Shown here: positions 63,135 through 64,000 of the stretch, piece by piece
Position numbering within the stretch: position 1 is the first letter of the stretch
Layout of the letters: each line of letters starts with the position of its first letter
NCBI RefSeq assembly: GCF_947077765.1
Contig: NZ_CAMTTF010000001.1
Location: forward strand, 718,818-782,817
Direction of reading: 5' to 3'
Length of the DNA stretch: 64,000 bases
Origin: Salinibacter grassmerensis
Lineage (GTDB): Bacteria > Bacteroidota > Rhodothermia > Rhodothermales > Salinibacteraceae
The notes under the pieces: model-generated
Database searches by the model: none
Seen by the model: the letters and a program-made list of their open reading frames with translations, nothing else
What the model was told of the DNA's origin: nothing
Program-made: the position numbers and the translations under genes

Positions 63135-64000
63135 CTACGACTCGGCCGGTACAGGAGCCCGGTCCTCGTCCACGACCACGTCGGCCGTCCGGGGGATTGT
63201 GCAGGTGACCACCGTTCCGTCCCCGAGCTCGCTTTTGATTTCGAGGCCGCCCCCGATGATGCGGGCACGATACTGCATGATGTGGACCCCCATCCCGGAG
63301 CTGTCCGCCACGTCGGGGTCGAAGCCAGTGCCGTCGTCCCGCACCTGGAGGCGGATCTGCTCGTCGCCGGAGGCCAAAACGATCTTGAGGTCGTCGGCCT
63401 CGCCGTGGCGCACGGCGTTGCTCACGGCCTCCTGCGCGATGCGGTAGAGGTGCGTCGCGACCGTGTTGTTGTGAACGAGAACGGTGTCGACCTCCCGGAA
63501 CGAACACCCCACGTTGAACATCCGCACGGCATTTTGGGAAAGGCGACGCAGGGCCTCGGTCAGGCCGTTGCCCTCCACGTCCACCGGAATCAGGCCGTGC
63601 GACAAGTCGCGGGCGTACTGGTCGGCCTCCTTGACGTGATCGGTGATTTCGGCCATGTCCTCGGCGCGCTCGTGGCCCTCCTCCTCCAGTTGCCGGGCCA
63701 GGTCCTGGCTCAGCAGGCCGATGCCCGTCAGCATCTGCCCGAGGCCGTCGTGCAGGTCCTGTCCAATGCGGCGGCGCTCCCCTTCACTGATCTCCAGGAT
63801 CTCCTTCTCGAGCCGGCGCCGCTCGCTAATGTCGCGCACGATGCCGGTGAAGAGAAGCCGATCGCCCAGCTCCACCTCGCTCACGGCCAAGTCCATTGGG
63901 AAGGTCGATCCGTCCTTGCGACGGCCCCACACCTCTCGCCCGATGCCGATGATGCGCCTACGCCCGGTTTCGTGGTAGTTTCGAAGGTACTCGTCGTGCT
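63135..64000 (-). CDS. PAS-containing NarX-like sensor histidine kinase (5' end outside window)
   Basis: The frame is open to the window edge, so the N-terminus is missing. The visible part starts inside a PAS domain (RRRIIGIGREVWGRRKDGST, then FPMDLAVSEVELGDRLLFTG and IVRDISERRRLEKEI). A HisKA_3 dimerisation helix with phospho-His in RRRIGQDLHDGLGQMLTGIG follows, then a HATPase_c domain (EAVSNAVRHGEADDLKIVLA, DDGTGFDPDV, GMGVHIMQYRARIIGGGLEI). This is the partner type of NarL regulators. It lies 197 bases upstream of the regulator gene. The sensed signal is unknown. Confidence 0.9.
   Translation of the reverse strand, partial: HDEYLRNYHETGRRRIIGIGREVWGRRKDGSTFPMDLAVSEVELGDRLLFTGIVRDISERRRLEKEILEISEGERRRIGQDLHDGLGQMLTGIGLLSQDLARQLEEEGHERAEDMAEITDHVKEADQYARDLSHGLIPVDVEGNGLTEALRRLSQNAVRMFNVGCSFREVDTVLVHNNTVATHLYRIAQEAVSNAVRHGEADDLKIVLASGDEQIRLQVRDDGTGFDPDVADSSGMGVHIMQYRARIIGGGLEIKSELGDGTVVTCTIPRTADVVVDEDRAPVPAES

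Overview
The window looks like chromosome of an extremely halophilic member of the Rhodothermota/Bacteroidota, most probably Salinibacter ruber or a close relative. This is inference from three things: most of the DNA is GC-rich, the proteins are loaded with Asp and Glu, and the gene types fit that lineage (MutS2, DUF4783 and DUF4920 proteins, a Wzi-type capsule protein, YpdA). Few genes have a clear Shine-Dalgarno sequence, and several begin with GTG.

Layout. (1) 1-13.4 kb is a surface-polysaccharide locus read left to right. It holds three PAPS-type sulfotransferases, a methyltransferase, a Wzy-like polymerase/ligase, three GT4-type glycosyltransferases, a GDP-mannose 3,5-epimerase homologue and two further sugar-nucleotide SDR enzymes. 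Parts of the first 3 kb are strikingly AT-rich, with compositional switches inside genes, and a fossil IS3 transposase lies at 3.2-4.1 kb. (2) 13.6-20.2 kb is an accessory graveyard. It contains a HEPN-MNT toxin-antitoxin pair whose HEPN gene is split by an IS630-type element, a decayed epimerase copy, a DUF6883-DUF4926 pair, two broken small genes, an unassigned reverse-strand ORF, the capsule protein Wzi and a Uma2 gene with an in-frame stop. (3) 20.3-21.0 kb holds a Phe/Tyr-rich leader peptide, a terminator hairpin and a competing antiterminator pairing directly upstream of a chorismate mutase gene, i.e. an apparent transcription attenuator for aromatic amino acid synthesis. (4) 21-34.7 kb is ordinary chromosome: small hypothetical proteins, a TPR protein, a sugar-1-phosphate nucleotidylyltransferase, mutS2, a 2-hydroxyacid dehydrogenase, a DUF4783 protein, a very large NtrY-like histidine kinase and an M48 peptidase. 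(5) 35-41.2 kb is a reverse-strand malQ-treZ-treY set for making trehalose from maltodextrin. (6) 41.3-64 kb carries a pair of bacterial PH-domain membrane proteins, aroK, truA, a DyP-type peroxidase with a companion membrane protein that has two similar halves, arcA, ypdA, a DUF4920 lipoprotein, a SerA-like dehydrogenase, sucD, gatA, tatA, an adenosine deaminase, aroA, an ABM-domain monooxygenase, a tandem universal stress protein and a NarL-type two-component system cut by the window edge.

How the parts work together. The first region plus wzi would build, sulfate and assemble an anionic capsule or exopolysaccharide. Chorismate mutase, AroK and AroA belong to one pathway (shikimate to Phe/Tyr) but lie far apart. 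MalQ, TreZ and TreY recycle alpha-glucan to trehalose. The most notable finding is the aromatic attenuator. The IS630 insertion is the cleanest evolutionary event: removing 1150 bp restores the HEPN reading frame exactly. I saw no rRNA, tRNA or CRISPR array.
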